From NCBI GenBank assembly GCA_900404475.1, contig OUQQ01000070.1:1-48964 (forward strand): a stretch of 48,964 nt of DNA, in the 5' to 3' direction. The stretch is from Spongospora subterranea (taxonomy: Eukaryota; Endomyxa; Phytomyxea; Plasmodiophorida; Plasmodiophoridae). The notes beneath the pieces were generated by a model. It worked only from the letters and a program-made list of their open reading frames with translations. It did not search any database and had not been told where the DNA came from. Each line of letters begins with the position of its first letter. The stretch's first letter is position 1. Of this stretch, positions 1-11,306 are shown in pieces. A program made the position numbers and the translations under genes.

Positions 1-554
1 AGAGATTTTCTAAATTCGTAATACAATAGGGTCGTCCGGTGTTGAATTTTGATTTGCATGCCCATTACAATAGGCCTGACCATGGTGCTTTTTTTCGCGA
101 TTTTTCAAAGTTCGTTTCGCCGGCTCCTGGACAACGAAAAGCCAGATAACCGATCTTACACCTAGTACTGTATAGGAATCGGACTATCATTGTTGAACGG
201 AGGGAGTATGAAATGTGCCAGTTAATTTCGGCTCAGAAAGCACTGGGGACGCCATTTCTGCCGCGCAAGCTCTGTACTGCGTCCACTGCAGCGCCCAGAC
301 GCGGATGTTACTTACACGGTTACACCTGCAGGTACACAGGAAGAGGCCGCGTTTAAATCTGTAGGTGACGCACAGAAACAATCAAATTACCTTCAGCGCC
401 AACTGGCAAGGCTCAACGAACCTGTTTGAGGACGCGATCTGACTTTGAATCAGTACGTGAACAGCGGGTAAATTCTTAAGCACATTATTGATAGCTGTTT
501 GCGGCAGTGAATGCATTCATTAGTAAGCATTTCCAGCAAAATCATCAGAAGGTT

Positions 555-921
555 ATGGGCGTAGTTGGCGCGTATGCCGGCTTATATTGTACCAGCCTGA
601 TTTGGTGCCTTCACCTTCATGCTCTAACCTTTTGGATCTCGTTTCAGTTGCTATCCAAGCCATGAGATCTGGTAAATCTGGTAAATCTTCAGTAGCGGCA
701 GCAACTCCCATCAGCCAGCAAGCAGGGTCATCTAGTGACTCGAAATATGGATTCGAAGTCCCAAGTATCGACACGATCGGGGTAACCTCATCATCAAAAA
801 ACGTATCCTCGCTCACTATTTTCAGGAATGGTCCAGTAAAGAGGAAAATGTCAAGGCATGGGAGCAATGGATTTCGAAAGAAGGAAATCTAGACGAATGG
901 GCGAAATCATTGGCGAAATGA
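555..921 (+). CDS. Small predicted membrane-anchored protein, 3 exons
   Basis: Exons 555-588, 648-781 and 826-921 join in frame across GT-AG introns to an 87-aa protein. The N-terminus is a short hydrophobic stretch (GVVGAYAGLYFAI), followed by a Ser/Ala/Gly-rich linker and an acidic C-terminal segment with several tryptophans (EWSSKEENVKAWEQW). The layout of one N-terminal span and a soluble tail resembles small organelle inner-membrane subunits, but I recognise no family. The reading frame stays open a few codons upstream of the chosen ATG, so an extra 5' exon is possible. It is convergent with the permease at 1063. The opposite-strand ORF here is a shadow: the downstream exon is open only in this frame and the splice phases agree. 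Confidence 0.5.
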
Positions 922-1062
922 AAAGGTGGATTGAATCTGAACAACAACAAAAATTACATAAAATCCCGTTCGAGTTCATGCATTGACAAAAAGCGGTGCG
1001 ATTCACAGAAGATGCGAAAAATTAAGCAAATCCAGAAATGCGTTTATCATGCAAATTCACCG

Positions 1063-2936
1063 TTAAATTAACGGCTGCGATGAGTTGTCCTCGTCTTCGG
1101 GCGTCAGCCTTGGTTCCAATAAGTTGAAGTATTTCAGTACCTTGAATAAAATAGCGACCAGAAAGACGGTTATCAAAGTGGCAACCAGTTTAAATGGTGA
1201 TTTGGCGACACTTGACGCAATGATGACCATAACGACACCCGTTTTAATGAGAGTTATGGTCCACGCCCCAGCTACACCATACGGCACAACATAAGGTCGC
1301 GGCGCTAACGGTTCTGTGTACTTTAAAACCATAAACGCAGAAAATTCCAATAGCAAACAGCAGCAATTCAGAAGCATCTCGATCTGGACAAGTTCAGAAA
1401 AATCACCGATGACGATAATTGATGTGACCAACAACTGCACCAAAATCGCGTTTCTAGGGGTTCCGTGTCCTCTAGATAATGTAGACATAAATTTCGGCAT
1501 CGTCCGAGCACTGATTCCAATACGATCAGCCGGAACTGCCATGGCCCAAAGCCTCCTTGAAGTCGACGCGATACCGGCATTCTATGAAGAAATTTAAGAA
1601 AAAACAAAGCGGGAGCGGTAAAGCACAGATTACCAATTGTCCAATATTGCACAATGCACAAGCAGCTCGCATCCACAAAGCAACCCAGGGAGAAACACGA
1701 AGAGCGGCGTCATAGAAAGCATCAGCTCTCCACCGAGCTGGATCAGGTAACAGAGCGTAGTTGATGATGATTGGCCCAACGTAGGCGCAAGTTGACGCTA
1801 TTAGTGCCAACGCAATACCCAAAGGATACGTGCCAGCTGGGTCTGACACCTCCCCGGCAACAGATCCAAGCGCATCCCAACCTGGGCAAACGTTTGAAGA
1901 AAATTCCCCAAATGTGCATTTGCAATACCTGTATTAGACCAGAGAAGAACAGAAGCCATCAAACCCCAATCTCTATTTTCAGGCACTTTCGCCCATCCGA
2001 CAGGGGAAAATTCATGTATGGCAAACGGAATCTCGGCCAAAAAAACAGACTAGCCCACACGACAAATTAAGCACAGCGTTGTTACGTCAAGATTACGAAT
2101 GCGTGTAGATAGTTTCAAATACCATAGATAAGCAGAGTAGCACAATAGACACATTGCCTACTAGCTCCAACCCAAATATATTGCACACAGACACCGCAGC
2201 GAGGATCGAAACCTTGACGGCGTATCTTAGCAAAAATCCAGAGCTCTCAGGAAGATATGCAGCTATAAGATTTCTGTCCAGCTGATGAACGATGTGAAAG
2301 TCAGTTAGTTGCATTGACGTACGGGTATAGACACATATCAAATAAAGATGTGAACAATGACAGATACGCATTTACAAAGCCAGCGAAATCACCAAGAGCT
2401 CTCCACACCCAAAGATAGGAGCCTGTTCACTCACATTCAAATGGAATAACTTGATAAAAAAAAATGAAAAAGGAAACTTGGCACTGTGGGACAAATTTTA
2501 TCTAAATGATGAGTTAATACCTCCGTTCTCTGGCATCATTGTGGATAGCTCTACAAATTGGTAGCAAATATAAGTTGAACATGTTATTGAAAGCGACTTG
2601 TGAGAAATACCGGCTGTCATTAACGACTGCGGAATTGCCCACACAAAGGGCAGCAAAGCGAGGCCGACCAAACAGTACGCGACACCTCCTGCTCCAATGG
2701 CTTCTTCTAATCCAAAAGGGCCTTTACGACTCGTGAAGTAAGCTAGATTCAGAACATAGAAACAGCAATCCACCTCCACAAGTTAAGAAGAACGACAGCA
2801 CAACAAATCGTGTCAGTGATAGTACTCGAGCTGGTTTAGCAGCTACGTGGTCGATGCTATCTGGAGACGAGTTGCGATCTTTCTGAGGCTCGCCGTCGGC
2901 AGGAACCGTACAGACATACATCGCCGGCTCGTCCAT
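1063..2936 (-). CDS. APC-superfamily amino-acid/polyamine permease (copy 1, 8 exons)
   Basis: Predicted to be a 12-TM plasma-membrane or vacuolar cation-coupled amino-acid or polyamine transporter. Exons on the minus strand are 2774-2936, 2611-2721, 2521-2550, 2323-2422, 2123-2273, 1929-2049, 1634-1881 and 1063-1581. They give 480 aa with no frame conflict. Family signatures are FFLTCGGPFGLEEA in TM1, PENGG after TM2, a WDALGSVAGE helix and the C-terminal YTEPLAPRPYVVP segment, as in the plant PUT/RMV1 and protist L-type-like permeases. The intron at 2274-2322 was placed by matching the LYPNLIAAYLP junction to the paralogue at 5252-6882. The cytoplasmic N-terminus is acidic. Substrate cannot be read from sequence. 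Confidence 0.88.
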
Positions 2937-3117
2937 CGCGCCTTGCGGCGACGATATGGCTCTGACCCGGCAAAACGCTAGTGGGAGTCGAAATCTTTGA
3001 ACGAATCGTTGTCCGCCTGACCCAACCCGTTTGCCCCAAAAATCCAATGGCTGACCCTGCTGCAATATATTAACCGGTAATAAAGACTAGGTCGACCGAA
3101 AAACACCGAACGGATTT

Positions 3118-3516
3118 TTAAGTCTGGGGGGCTCTGAATCTAAATGGGTCACCCAGTCTGTGACATGATGAGGGATCGTTTGTGACAGGAAGATGGACCT
3201 GGTCCGGTTCACACTCGGTCTGTTTTGACCGACCCAAAGCGGAAAATTGATCGGATAACACAGTGCGCAACGTACGACTTTTCATACATCCCTGAATAAA
3301 CCCTAAAACTTTTTTGTTGGCAAAGGTGTTTTTTTCCGTCGTTAGTGGCGTTATTAGGTGGAGTTTATATTTTACGAGATGCAGGTGGTAAAAAATACAC
3401 AACGGTATCTGCGTATTCGTTGGCCGTTGAAAAATGGTGGATATTTCTGCCTTCACGTTTTCAACTTCGGTCGGTAAAAATCGAACGATTCCCCAACTAC
3501 GCCGCACGGCACTCAC
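3118..3516 (-). CDS. Hypothetical protein, divergent from SPC24
   Basis: An open frame of 132 codons begins with MSAVRRSWGIVRFLP and contains a plausible in-frame intron: donor GTAAAATAT after the YHLHL codons, acceptor TTATTCAG before GCMKSRT. Both spliced and unspliced versions stay open. The N-terminal half is basic and could be a mitochondrial presequence, but I recognise no domain. It lies about 245 bp from the SPC24 start on the other strand and about 180 bp upstream of the permease on its own strand. The length and position support a gene, but composition alone is not decisive. Confidence 0.35.
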   Translation of the reverse strand: MSAVRRSWGIVRFLPTEVENVKAEISTIFQRPTNTQIPLCIFYHLHLVKYKLHLITPLTTEKNTFANKKVLGFIQGCMKSRTLRTVLSDQFSALGRSKQTECEPDQVHLPVTNDPSSCHRLGDPFRFRAPQT

Positions 3517-3760
3517 TCCACTAGGTTCGACGACGAAAGTTCAGTGATCGCCCGCATCTTAGAAGATACGGTCGACCTAATTGAAAGTCAAATCACCAAG
3601 AAGCAATCTGTTGCGTTTTTATCAGCACCCCGTTTGGGTCAAGTGGTGTCGTTTTCGGCGCGCAAGTTTCCCCAATTTTAAAAAGAGCGCAGCCCTGCAG
3701 AACCAATACCACGCCCAAAAACATAAAAATATAACAGATCTCGTTGTTTGTCTGTCGATC

Positions 3761-4538
3761 ATGGCCAATCTAGCCGAGACCTGTGCCGTTCTTGAAGAGC
3801 TTACAGCCGTGTTCAATAGCGATGATGATCCGGCCCTTTTAACGCACGTGCTAGAGACCGTGTCGCAAGCGGAAAGTTCCTGGCAGGCCAAGCAGGTCCA
3901 GGTTCAGACCATCATCTCCGACCTGACTGCTGCCGTTCAGGCACTGCAGGAAGAAATTGCTTCGTGCCCGCAACAGCAATATACGGAAGAACTCTTACGA
4001 ACTGAAGTCGAAGAGTCGCGTTTGAAAGCCGAGATATCTAACCTTCAGAACAAGAAGCAAGCTGCCACAGAAAAATTAACCCAGGTAAACCCACGACTTG
4101 AACAGTTTTTCCCTAAAATGTACTATTTTATTGTTTCGCTCCACATTCAGACGTATATGTTTGAATCTTACAATACGTTATCATAACCAATATTTGTTTG
4201 CAACTGTTTGGTTAAAGTACATCTAGATCAAAAAAGAGGATGAAGAATTGCAAAGAAGCCGCACCGAGGAGCTAAACACGGTTAATTCCCAACTTCCTCA
4301 TATCAAACATATGATTAACTTATATTCGTGTATTTCGAATATTACTTGGGACTTTGACGTGCCAGAGACGGAGATCAAAGGAACCGTGTTTCTCCCTAAA
4401 GTGCAACATGCAAAACCATTTCATTTCAAAGATATCGCTGCTGAAGGAGTACCAAAAACCGCAAATGCTCTTTGGGATTTAATGTGGCTCAACCACACTT
4501 CACACGAGAAAGATCAAGTCGCTTCAGAGTTGTCATGA
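3761..4538 (+). CDS. SPC24: Kinetochore protein Spc24 (NDC80 complex subunit)
   Basis: Spc24 pairs with Spc25 to anchor the NDC80 complex to the inner kinetochore. Exons 3761-4084 and 4227-4538 give 211 aa, close to the usual 190-215. Residues 20-135 are a long coiled coil rich in Glu, Gln and Lys (for example QALQEEIASCPQQQ and RLKAEISNLQNKKQAA). The C-terminal globular RWD-like domain has the family pattern LYSCISNITWDFD, then KGTVFLP, then an F-H-F-K-D strand and an ending LWDLMWLNH. The ATG was chosen because the coiled coil starts soon after it and upstream codons look non-coding. The single 142-nt intron is longer than most here. Divergence from metazoan Spc24 is strong, so the call rests on the C-terminal pattern and domain order. 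Confidence 0.78.
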
Positions 4539-5251
4539 GTTCGATAAACCTGTTCCTTAATATTTTACGTTGTTGCATACTTCACGTTATTACACGCCAG
4601 CCCGAAAATTCAATAAGGAGCCTTTTGGCACCGTCTTTCCTGACAACATTGCTCCAAATTCCCAGAAAAAATCCTCGGGAATGCAAATTGTTGTTTGCGT
4701 CTTAAGCGCCTAGATACACTGATCAAAAAATGATTCTTAACCTCCAACACCTAGTGCAGGTTCATTACTACGCTGACCCGTTCACCTATCACCTCACATG
4801 GTTGCACATTCCCTCAACTTCGCGTGAAGTCATCAGCACCAACCTGACCTGAAAACCCCCGACGTTGTTCTCCGTCTGGCGCCAGCGCCCCACCGTCCTG
4901 ACGCCAGCGCCCCACCACCCTGACGCCAGGCAAAACCGCGCGAGCCGAAGAGCTGGTGAGGTACTGTACTGTAAAATCGGGGGTGAGGTACTGAGGTTGA
5001 TGAACTGGTCCCCCAATATAATAAGTGGTGAGTGGGCCCGAAATACACCCCGCTTCAAAAATGAAACGAATGATAAGTAGAGCCCGTAACTGTAGTGGAG
5101 GGACTTCCCATCAGTTCCCCAAAATCGTGTCGTGAAATTAGTTTCAGGGTCGTTATCGGCGCCCCACCAGTCGCCATTAGCCATTGCGTTCTGAAGACGC
5201 CCCCGGATCCTGACTGAACCCAAACGTCGGCCCCTGGACGTCGGTCGCCGC
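4539..5251. other. Intergenic region with GC-rich short direct repeats
   Basis: About 700 bp between SPC24 and the second permease holds no convincing gene. Around 4875-4930 a short unit resembling CAGCGCCCCACC followed by CTGACGC is repeated at least twice, and GAGGTACTG recurs near 4960-4995. The long minus-strand ORF crossing this stretch is mostly antisense to the permease first exon and is not supported. It probably contains the 3' end of SPC24 and the permease promoter. Confidence 0.5.
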
Positions 5252-6882
5252 ATGAAAGATGGGAAGGACGTCGGCGTTTTCCTGCTTTCGGATACGTATC
5301 TGGAGGGGGATATCGATGATGGACAATCGATCGACTCTGACAACGACTCTAGCGAAGCAGCTGTCCCAACTCGAGTTCTTAGCCTCGGCAAACTCGTGTT
5401 TATCAGTTTCTTTCTAACGTGCGGTGGACCGTTTGGTCTTGAAACAGTATGGTGTTGCTGTTCCGAACCGGCGTTCGAATTGTTGTCCATTTTTTTTCCA
5501 GGCCGTCAAAGCAGGTGGTGTTGGACTGTGCCTGGCAGGGTTGGTGGTGCTGCCATTTATATGGGCCATTCCGCAATGTCTGATGACTGCAGAACTCAGC
5601 ACAATGATTAACGTCAACGGCGGGTAAATCATCCAGATGTTCGTCGGCCTTCATTCTGTTGAATTACAATCCTACGTAGGGCGCTGGTGTGGGTTTGGCG
5701 GGGTCTTGGGGAGCTTCCCGGTGTTATCAATGCTGCAAATGGGCTCGCGACCAGGTCAGCTTTTGATGCTAAGTGGTTTATCGTAGTAATGGTATTTTCT
5801 TATCACTCAGCATTCTTGACTTAAGTATATATCCCAATCTTATTGTGAGTTACTTGCCATTTACGCTGGGAGCGTTGCCGTCGTACTTATGCAAGGTCCT
5901 CATCGTAGCTCTAGTGACATCAGTTAATGTACTTGGCCTTGAAGCTGTCTCTACCGTTTCAGTATGTTTGCTTGTCATCAGCATGGGGGTATTTTTTGTC
6001 GAAATTCCTTATGCAATATTCCATTTCCAATCGGCGTCCTGGACAAAAACACCGGCAAATATTGATTGGGCGTTGCTGTCTTCTGTTTTGCTATGGGCGA
6101 ATACAGGTTATGATTCACTAGGCACGTTCGCTGGGGAAGTGCATACACCTTCTAAGACATACCCTCGAGGTATCGCTCTAACCTTAATCGCCAACTCTTC
6201 GGCCTACATTGGTCCAGTTGTTTTGAGTTATATTCTATTACCATCATGCAATTTATGGGAAAATGACGGGTTCCTTCAAGCTGCAGAAAAGACTTCTTAC
6301 GCGGTTGCCGTTTGGATGACAGTTGCCGCCTCCCTGTCTAATGTCGGAAAGCTCAATGCCGGTGTGGCTACGACATCTCGGTTAATGTGGGCAATGGGCG
6401 CCAAAATTCAGGAAGACGGTGTCTCCATGCGCACACTTCCAAGCATGTTCGGCAAGCTATCACCACGGTTTGGTACGCCCACAACCGCTCTTTTTGTCCA
6501 GTTCATTGTCGCTTCGATTTTCTGCCAATTCGACTTCTCTACAATTGTTCAGGTGGAGATGCTGCTCAATTGTCTTTGTCTTGGGTTTGAGTTTGCTGCA
6601 TTTATGAGACTCAGATACACAGAACCAGACACTCCTCGACCGTTTCTTGTTTCAGGGGGAATGGCCGGCGCTTGGTTCATCACGATAATCAAGAGCATAG
6701 TAGTCGTATTTACCGTGGTATCAATTGTATGGCGGCGTCCAATGGCATTTCTTGGTATGATTGTCTTCAATTGTTTCGTAATAACGACATATACAATTCG
6801 GCGTTTTTATCGTAAGAAGTACAGAGGGGAGTTGACGCGGTCGTCGTCATCGTTGCATCATGCGATTCTTGGTGCTGCGTAA
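5252..6882 (+). CDS. APC-superfamily amino-acid/polyamine permease (copy 2, 4 exons)
   Basis: This is a paralogue of the permease at 1063-2936. Exons 5252-5446, 5502-5623, 5680-5754 and 5811-6882 give 487 aa. It starts MKDGKDVGVFLLSD and has an acidic cytoplasmic N-terminus, then FFLTCGGPFGLET in TM1, AGVHTPSKTYPRG-like loops and the conserved RYTEPDTPRPF segment near the C-terminus. Exon 3 reads in the ALVWVWRGLGELPG frame, which aligns with YLWVWRALGDFAG of copy 1 and fixes the splice phase. The last 357 codons are a single exon, whereas the same part of copy 1 has four introns. Predicted function is secondary transport of amino acids or polyamines across a membrane. The two copies flank SPC24 in opposite orientation. 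Confidence 0.88.
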
Positions 6883-6932
6883 AACGTGATTTATCTAAAC
6901 ATTAAATATGCATGTATTTTCGTATTTTTAAG

Positions 6933-9900
6933 TCATTCTTGTTTCGCGTCGTTTTCTATCGCTGCAGCCCTTGTCATACTCGCCAGCGCTAACACCGTCT
7001 GTTTCTCCATTAGTTTTTTTCGTTGCTGCACCCATCCAGGGTCGCCCGATATTTTGGTATAAATGATTAGTTGAACAAGAAGCAAAGTATGCTCTATCAA
7101 AGCAGCTAAAGACAGTCGTTCACCCCAACTAAAACAGTTGACGTCCGGTCGAAACCTTGAATCAATCTCATATTGCTGTTGACACCTTGTAACAAAGCAC
7201 TGCCGATGTTGTTGAGAAGCTTGTAAATCCGACGCAACGATTCCTACCTCTAATTGTCCTGTTGATACGCAAATCAATGCAGTGTTGATGATGGCACTGA
7301 TGATGCCCACTATCACAAAAAATGAATCCCACCGGCCAAGGTTTGTGACTTTTCTTTGAATGGGCCTCCTGGATGCATAACAAAGACGCATGACATCTCC
7401 TGATTATGTTTAGTTTACCAGCCTCAAAACCGGTGAAGAAACTTGCCTCTAACTTCGTATATGTTATTCACAAAAGCACAAAGTGGTATCAATGGCCAGA
7501 TTACAGAGAACATGGTGACATATCTAACGTAGCCAGATGAGTGATCTGATAATCCAAACATTAAACAAATCTCACCCGTACTGCATGCACATATCGTCAA
7601 TATCTGAGAATGTCGAATAAGACGATTTTGTATGAACTCTGACCTAAGACCAATGTCAACCGTAAATGTAGAAATATCAGTACGACTCACAACGTCCACG
7701 AACTTGGCTTGGGGATCTTCTGGGGTCCCACAAGAATTGTATGCTCGAACAAGATACGGACTGGCATATTCAGACAACTCTGTTGCCAACTTTTCTGCTC
7801 TTGCTTTCACATCCTCAGTCGGATCAAGATCCCTTCTTTTCATGCGCTTGTAATTAAGGATTGAATCGATCAAAATGGGAACGAATGTGTCGATGAGAAA
7901 ATTCAGGAGCTGCGTGACAACCAATGCTACATTACCAAAAAAACAGGTTTACAATTGAATGAACTTAGAAAATTGTCGTACGTGTGATAAAGGCGTCTTG
8001 GAGATCAATTTTTGTGCTGTCAATTTTGAGGCCGGTATGGAAGTATTGATTAACCAAGTCTGACCAGCTGTTCCCAAAAGGAACGTACAGAAAAGCCAGC
8101 AGCCAGAACCATGCGTACCTAGAAACATATAGTGATATTTCCTGTTTGCTGATTTGATTAAGATCACTAACATGTTGAGCCATTCAAAAATAAACACTTT
8201 AAGAGTATAGCTATCCTCGAATTGCGCCTCGTACATTGGGTTAAACTGAGCGGCGAACCATTTCGCTGTTGCCTTTAACCATTCCCATTGAATTATCTGT
8301 AGCACACGACTCGTCAGCATCAAAGAGTATCAGCACCAATCAAATGTACATCTACGAAGAGCCCCAATCCAGCACCTTGAGCCAGGATGGCAAGCCACCT
8401 TGTGAACCCTGTGAAACAGATACTTGTTGAGGACGGTGCTTGCGTGTTGCATGCTGGGACTGTCTTCAAGTAAATATACAAATGGACAAACATCCCTGAG
8501 AATTGCTTAATATTGAGCAATCAATGATATTTGACAAAATATCCACCTGTTACAATGATCATAATAGCGATTTGGAGCAAAGTAAAAGCAGCCAGCAATA
8601 ACATTAACGGAAATTTGTGAAAAATATCAAGCTCGCTTGTTTCAGGGCTATTGAATGACTGAGTATCATCGGTCTCCTAGCAAAAAAAAATGATAATATT
8701 GACACCGCTTTTCCCATGAGCCCTGTGGAGCTTACTGTTTCTGGTAAAAAATTTCTTTTACGGCAATAGCCACGATATTGGGGATCATGGAACTTCCAAC
8801 GATAGTCCCTTTCGCTTGAATTCGTAGTACCCCAGATCTGAAGCAGGAAGTTTACTTCACAATTTGTTGATCCTCACTTTATGCTTACTAAATTGATTTC
8901 ATTGTTCTTGCGTTTCCAAAATTTATTCATCAAAGGTGCCCATATGGCGCTGACCGCACATCCAAAAACAGCCAGTATTTGTGCATATGTTCTCGCCGAG
9001 AAGATGTATTGCGTGATGAAGACGCCGGTGCCGGTGATCAAAGGAATAATCAACCACCTTGAGTAATGATCGACAAAGGCAAAATAGAGAGCAACCTTTT
9101 CACCAAAGTGTGCCCTCAATTCTGAAAAAGAGACCGTGAGAATGTAGAGCAGGCATCCGATCACTGGAATCGAACCGTGAATAAAGAATTTGTTGTCAAT
9201 CAAACCCAGATCCTCTTCGGCGACAGATCGTCTATGCGACATACCAAAAACAGACAGCGAATGGTGATTGTTCGGAATTTGACCGTTCGGAAGTTGACCG
9301 TTCACGAAGGTCTCGGCAGCCTTTTTCACGTCGGGGTTATCGTCGCCTTCCTTAATCGTTTTCCACATTTGGCGAGTTCGCCTCTTAAGTACACGCCAAA
9401 GGTTAAGCTATCGATAACTTAGTCGAAGTTGGAAGAACAATAAGAATGAATACCTTCTGCACGTAAAGTAGTAGGAACTTTTTCCTAAAATTATCACAAA
9501 AAAGGGGAACGACGGCCTTTACGTGCCCCTGTTTCTCCCTTACACCTGCAGCATCGACAACAAGTTCGCCAATCTGAAGCCTTTCCGCATAGGTCATTTT
9601 GTCGGCATAATGCTCATCAGAATGTAGTTCTAAACCGCCATAACAGCCTCCAGCGACCCAACGCTCTATTTGAAGATCTCTTCCCATAGTCAATAATGAT
9701 TTCTTCGTCACGCGCAGCAGAAGTACTGTCAAAGAGAGCGAATCCTCATTAACAGTGTTGTCATAAAGAACATCAACTGCAATTCCATTTTTTGTGAGGG
9801 ATTTAACCATTTCGATTAGCTCCGCTTTTGATTCATCTGCATCTTTCCCTTCCTTGCCAATGTCATATACGATGGCAAAATCAAATCTGTTTGTCTCGCG

Positions 9901-10053
9901 GACAGTGAACTTTGACATTCTGATGAAATGGATTTCCTCATTGGCCAGAAGATCGAATTTGCTTCTGAATGCTGACACAATTTGGGTAGCCGTTTCAGAC
10001 ACCGACGCCCCCATCGACCATCTTTTTGATGGTTCTCGAGATGGCGCCTCCAT
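6933..10053 (-). CDS. Anoctamin / TMEM16-family membrane protein (9 exons)
   Basis: Anoctamins are 10-TM calcium-gated lipid scramblases or chloride channels. Minus-strand exons 9454-10053, 8889-9407, 8736-8837, 8547-8676, 8399-8505, 8172-8296, 7982-8118, 7431-7926 and 6933-7368 join to 883 aa with every phase closing. The N-terminal cytosolic domain is residues 1-230. The core begins with the diagnostic HFGEKVALYFAFVDHYSRWL, followed by WKFHDPQYRGYCRKR, then FEWLNMYAWFWLLAFLYVPFG, then SGYVRYVTMFSVIWPLIP with NNIYEVR, and finally RRPIQRKVTNLGRW and ALIEHTLLLVQLI. The intron before RRPIQRK was placed by that conserved motif. The layout resembles the ANO10/Ist2-like branch. Acidic residues of the calcium site could not be assigned with certainty. 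It is divergent from the small gene at 10185. Confidence 0.9.
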
Positions 10054-10184
10054 ATCTGCTAGGAAGATAGACGAGAAACAGTCTTAATGGTACGGTTTGA
10101 AGCGACCCGGTCGAAGAGTCTTTGAAATGCGTTCAGATTACCTCAGATTGCTGCCCACAAAATGACTATCTGAACTGGAGGCAA
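10054..10184. promoter_or_regulatory. Short shared divergent promoter region
   Basis: Only about 130 bp separate the anoctamin start codon (minus) from the start of the 88-aa gene (plus), so both 5' control regions must lie here or inside the genes. I see no clear TATA box. The call is by position only. Confidence 0.35.
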
Positions 10185-10534
10185 ATGGATGCATTTGATA
10201 CGATCAATATTGAGGAGGCCACGTCAACACTTCTTGTAGCGTTAGATGGGTAAGAGTAACCCTCTGATGTGCAGCTGAGGAACGAACAATACATCATGGT
10301 GCAATGGCTCCAGCTGACGAAACTGGTGGTGGACACAGGACACACATGTTATTGGGATCATACGGTATTGTAAGTGTTGACGGATTTGCAATGTTTCATG
10401 CGACTTGATAAGGCCAGAAGAATCGATCTCCGATGTTTCTTCGGCTGCGCGGTGGGTTTGGCGATGTTGTAGCGATAGAAGACAACTTGTTCGTGCTAGC
10501 CAAGTTTACGAACGGGGACGATTTCTCTGTTTAG
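10185..10534 (+). CDS. Small orphan protein of 88 aa, 3 exons
   Basis: Exons 10185-10249, 10280-10364 and 10418-10534 join to 88 aa, starting MDAFDTINIEEATSTLL and ending FVLAKFTNGDDFSV. The middle part reads QYIMVQWLQLTKLVVDTG and the end is beta-rich (FLRLRGGFGDVVAIEDN), which suggests a helix-then-sheet small domain. No family is recognised. The first intron is ambiguous: a 30-nt GTAAGAG intron or a 39-nt GTAGCG intron both keep frame. The second intron (GTATTG to GGCCAG) is clear. Each exon is under 120 nt, so a plain ORF scan misses the gene. It is divergent from anoctamin. Confidence 0.55.
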
Positions 10535-10704
10535 ATAGCACTGTCCTACAATTAAAAACAGACCGGTAGCTCTAACGTGACGTTGAGAAACGGAACTAAT
10601 GAAAAATCACTAATCTAAGATCGGATTGACCTTTGAGGACGAAGTCATTGGCCTTTGCTTTTTTAAGAATTGGTGCAGATGTTTGCAAAACGATTTTTAT
10701 TTCG

Positions 10705-10858
10705 TTATTGATCGACTTCACCAAGTCTTTCTTCGTTAATAGCTGGACCTTTTGCTGATTCCAGCGTTAGGTTTACGTTCATCCTTTTTAGCTTATCTTG
10801 AATTTGTCGCCAACGTATTGAATAAACATGAGTTTGCAACCAGAATCCCATCCGTTTC
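10705..10858 (-). CDS. Possible terminal exon of a small gene
   Basis: On the minus strand an exon opens after a CTAAC...TTTCGTCCAG acceptor and reads 50 codons to a stop. It is basic and amphipathic (RWRQIQDKLKRMNVNL, then GPAINEERLGEVDQ). It could also start at its internal ATG as a 48-aa protein. An upstream exon between about 10870 and 11040 is not resolved, since several short frames compete there. It is convergent with the 88-aa gene. No family is recognised. Confidence 0.3.
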
Positions 10859-10869
10859 CTGGACGAAAG

Positions 10870-11306
10870 TTGTTATCGTTAGTGTTAAAATGATCACAGG
10901 ACTTTTTCTTGGGGCTTGGCAATAATTGAATTGCGTTGCAATAAACCGTTTCAAAATGTGTAATCATTCTGTTTGGGGGCTTTTGGCCGGGTCGAGATCA
11001 TCTCGTCGTACAAATTATATCCAAATCACAAAAGTCGGTTGAACCTTTGTCTTAACTACTGGACCTGTGTTTGCGTAAAGGAGACTCTATAGAGTCTGGG
11101 TTAGTCTTCAGTTGTTCTGGTTTGGTGTGGGGAGACGCTCTAGCTTTGACTATATACGATAGTCCTTGACGAATATGTTTATCATAGTTTTTTTATAATG
11201 ATAAATTAGTTGGATGTCTGTGGTTATAGGGTGCGTTTGAAAAGATAATCGTAAGCCTCATCTTCGACGATGCTTCGCATGGAGATTTTTGTTCATACAC
11301 CTTGAA
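10870..11306. other. Intergenic, no confident gene
   Basis: Roughly 430 bp of mixed composition. A possible upstream exon of the minus-strand gene ending at 10705 may lie at its left edge. I see no conserved domain, strong repeat or RNA gene. Confidence 0.4.

Noticed and set aside
1..554. Possible upstream exon or gene at the left edge, including ORF 187-381
   Set aside because: Short frames without domains. A 27-codon ATG frame near 82 is present, but nothing links it to the gene at 555.
4789..5490. 233-codon minus-strand ORF
   Set aside because: It is antisense to permease copy 2 exon 1 and intergenic repeats, has no domain and is low-complexity.
8320..8520. Minus-strand ORF with a GFTRWLAILAQG segment as the anoctamin exon
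   Set aside because: Splice phase requires the other frame (SPSMQHASTVLNKYL), which matches the family position before the WEN-type loop.
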